Source: CAZWRN01 sp964446685 (GTDB taxonomy: Bacteria; Patescibacteriota; Microgenomatia; Daviesbacterales; UBA10151). From it: 13,064 nucleotides of DNA. Positions 12,180 through 13,064 of the stretch are shown piece by piece. Every line of letters starts with the position of its first letter. Position 1 is the first letter of the stretch. The stretch is taken from positions 1-13,064 of the forward strand of contig CAYUPO010000026.1 in assembly GCA_964446685.1 (NCBI GenBank), read 5' to 3'. The position numbers and the translations under genes were made by a program. The notes beneath the pieces were generated by a model. The model was not told the DNA's origin, made no database searches, and saw only the letters and a list, made by a program, of their open reading frames with translations.

Positions 12180-13064
12180 TTATGAGGCTAAAATAAGCTC
12201 AGCCAGCTTATCTGCGTCATGTCTTAAAAGATGTTCATTTGGGAAGTATTCAGCCAGTGATCCACTGAGAATTTGAGCCTGTGGGGCAAGTTTTTTGCAC
12301 TCTTCTTCATTAATTTCTACCGGTTTTTGCCCTTCCTGCTGGTAAATCTCAATTACTTCCTCAGATAACTGTTTGGTATTCACCAGAATAAAATCCAGTT
12401 TTTCAGCATTCCCCAGGTATCTGACAAACTCTTTAACATGATCTGAAGCTGAATGAAAAGCGCTGGTTTGGCCTCTTTCAGTCATCACATTGACTATAAA
12501 ATAAACTTTAGCTTTGGACTCATTAATAGCCTCTCTGATCCCCGGAACCAGCAAATGTGGCAATATACTACCATATAAAGAACCCATTGAAAAAACAATT
12601 TTATCGGCTTCCCTGATCGCATCCAGCACTGCCGGATTGGCTTTAGCCGGAGATTCAAAGAATATGCTGGTAATTCTGTCATCTGCAGAATAACCCTCTT
12701 TTTTCCACATATGGTCAATATCTTCTTCATTTTCTAGCTCCATTCCCCCCGCTGTTTTTGACATCAAAGTCAATTTATTGGTACTTACCAGTCTAATATG
12801 ACTTTTAACTCCAAAAAGAATACTAGCCGCATCCATGCCTGACATTTGGCCAGCATTCGCTTTCTCCAGTCTGGCAATGATTAGATTGCCCACTGCCTGA
12901 CCTTCCAGACTCCCCATTCCTTCCAATCGATCTTCAAACAGCTGCAAGGCCACTTCACGCTGAGTATCATCTTCCATCAAAGCAATCAGACACCTTCTCG
13001 CATCACCCGGAGGCAAAATACCCAGTTCAGTCCGAAGCCTGCCAGAAGATCCCCCACTATCCCA
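12180..13064 (-). CDS. yvcK: YvcK/CofD-family protein (gluconeogenesis factor-like), 5' end outside window
   Basis: 294 codons are visible and the frame is open to the window edge. The first residues, WDSGGSSGRLRTELGILPPGD, match the family signature DDGGSSGRLR...GxLPPGD that follows the N-terminal Rossmann glycine motif, so only about 40 residues are missing. Further family features are GNLIIARL, FSMGSLYGSILPHLLVPGI and VYFIVNVMTERGQTSAFHSASDHV. YvcK-type proteins bind UDP-sugars and are needed for normal peptidoglycan synthesis and cell shape in Firmicutes, on gluconeogenic media especially; they are related to CofD 2-phospho-L-lactate transferases. The TTG at 13014-13016 is internal, not the start. 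The context next to wall enzymes fits the YvcK role. Confidence 0.88.
   Translation of the reverse strand, partial: WDSGGSSGRLRTELGILPPGDARRCLIALMEDDTQREVALQLFEDRLEGMGSLEGQAVGNLIIARLEKANAGQMSGMDAASILFGVKSHIRLVSTNKLTLMSKTAGGMELENEEDIDHMWKKEGYSADDRITSIFFESPAKANPAVLDAIREADKIVFSMGSLYGSILPHLLVPGIREAINESKAKVYFIVNVMTERGQTSAFHSASDHVKEFVRYLGNAEKLDFILVNTKQLSEEVIEIYQQEGQKPVEINEEECKKLAPQAQILSGSLAEYFPNEHLLRHDADKLAELILAS

Noticed and set aside
1..13064. Alternative genetic code with UGA as glycine (as in some CPR lineages)
   Set aside because: The recognised genes have no internal UGA, and UGA ends the gene at 2917-3117; the standard bacterial code explains everything.

Overview
The window is low-GC, gene-dense bacterial DNA using the standard code (UGA, UAA and UAG all end genes). 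It is most likely from a Candidate Phyla Radiation (Patescibacteria) bacterium, perhaps of the Microgenomates type. That placement is inference. It rests on a threonyl-tRNA synthetase without its TGS domain, several starts with no Shine-Dalgarno and a -10 box placed for leaderless transcripts, a DUF5665-like mini-membrane protein, a MurT/GatD pair, and dispersed GTCATTCCCC/GGGGATGAC palindromic repeats. All recognised protein genes but one lie on the minus strand; the exception sits directly behind a tRNA.

Layout: (1) 1-2900, minus strand: a translation operon. A promoter at 2871-2899 drives a compact T-box leader, then a 98-residue unknown ORF, thrS, and infC (3' end outside the window). infC has its own promoter candidate and appears to start at AUA. 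(2) 2917-4201: a small DUF5665-like membrane protein; a MITE-like inverted-repeat element; tRNA-Val(GAC) with a clear promoter; and an AT-rich plus-strand gene (DUF4145-like) starting 4 nt after the tRNA CCA. (3) 4219-6856, minus: an alpha/beta hydrolase behind a polytopic PMT/ArnT-type glycosyltransferase with a probably leaderless GTG start. (4) 6877-8472: a dispersed repeat, a 334-residue low-complexity protein, then tRNA-Leu(UAG). The tRNA-Leu is separated from its promoter by a 131-bp structured insertion that duplicated the first 10 nt of the tRNA. (5) 8473-11126, minus: murT-gatD (lipid II D-Glu amidation) followed by a Cys4 membrane-anchored protein. MurT lacks the usual zinc-ribbon cysteines, and its longest start lies inside a repeat terminus. 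(6) 11276-13064, minus: a secreted lysozyme-like protein with a good promoter, an AT-rich inverted-repeat spacer, and the 3' part of a YvcK/CofD-family gene.

Themes: threonine charging is probably controlled by transcription attenuation (T-box). Cell-wall and envelope functions fill the right half (MurT/GatD, lysozyme-like protein, YvcK, glycosyltransferase). Palindromic mobile-like repeats occupy most intergenic gaps and in places supply promoter-proximal DNA, a possible terminator hairpin and possibly a start codon. The most unusual items are the ultrashort T-box leader, the insertion between the tRNA-Leu promoter and the tRNA, and the tRNA-Val/CDS tandem.
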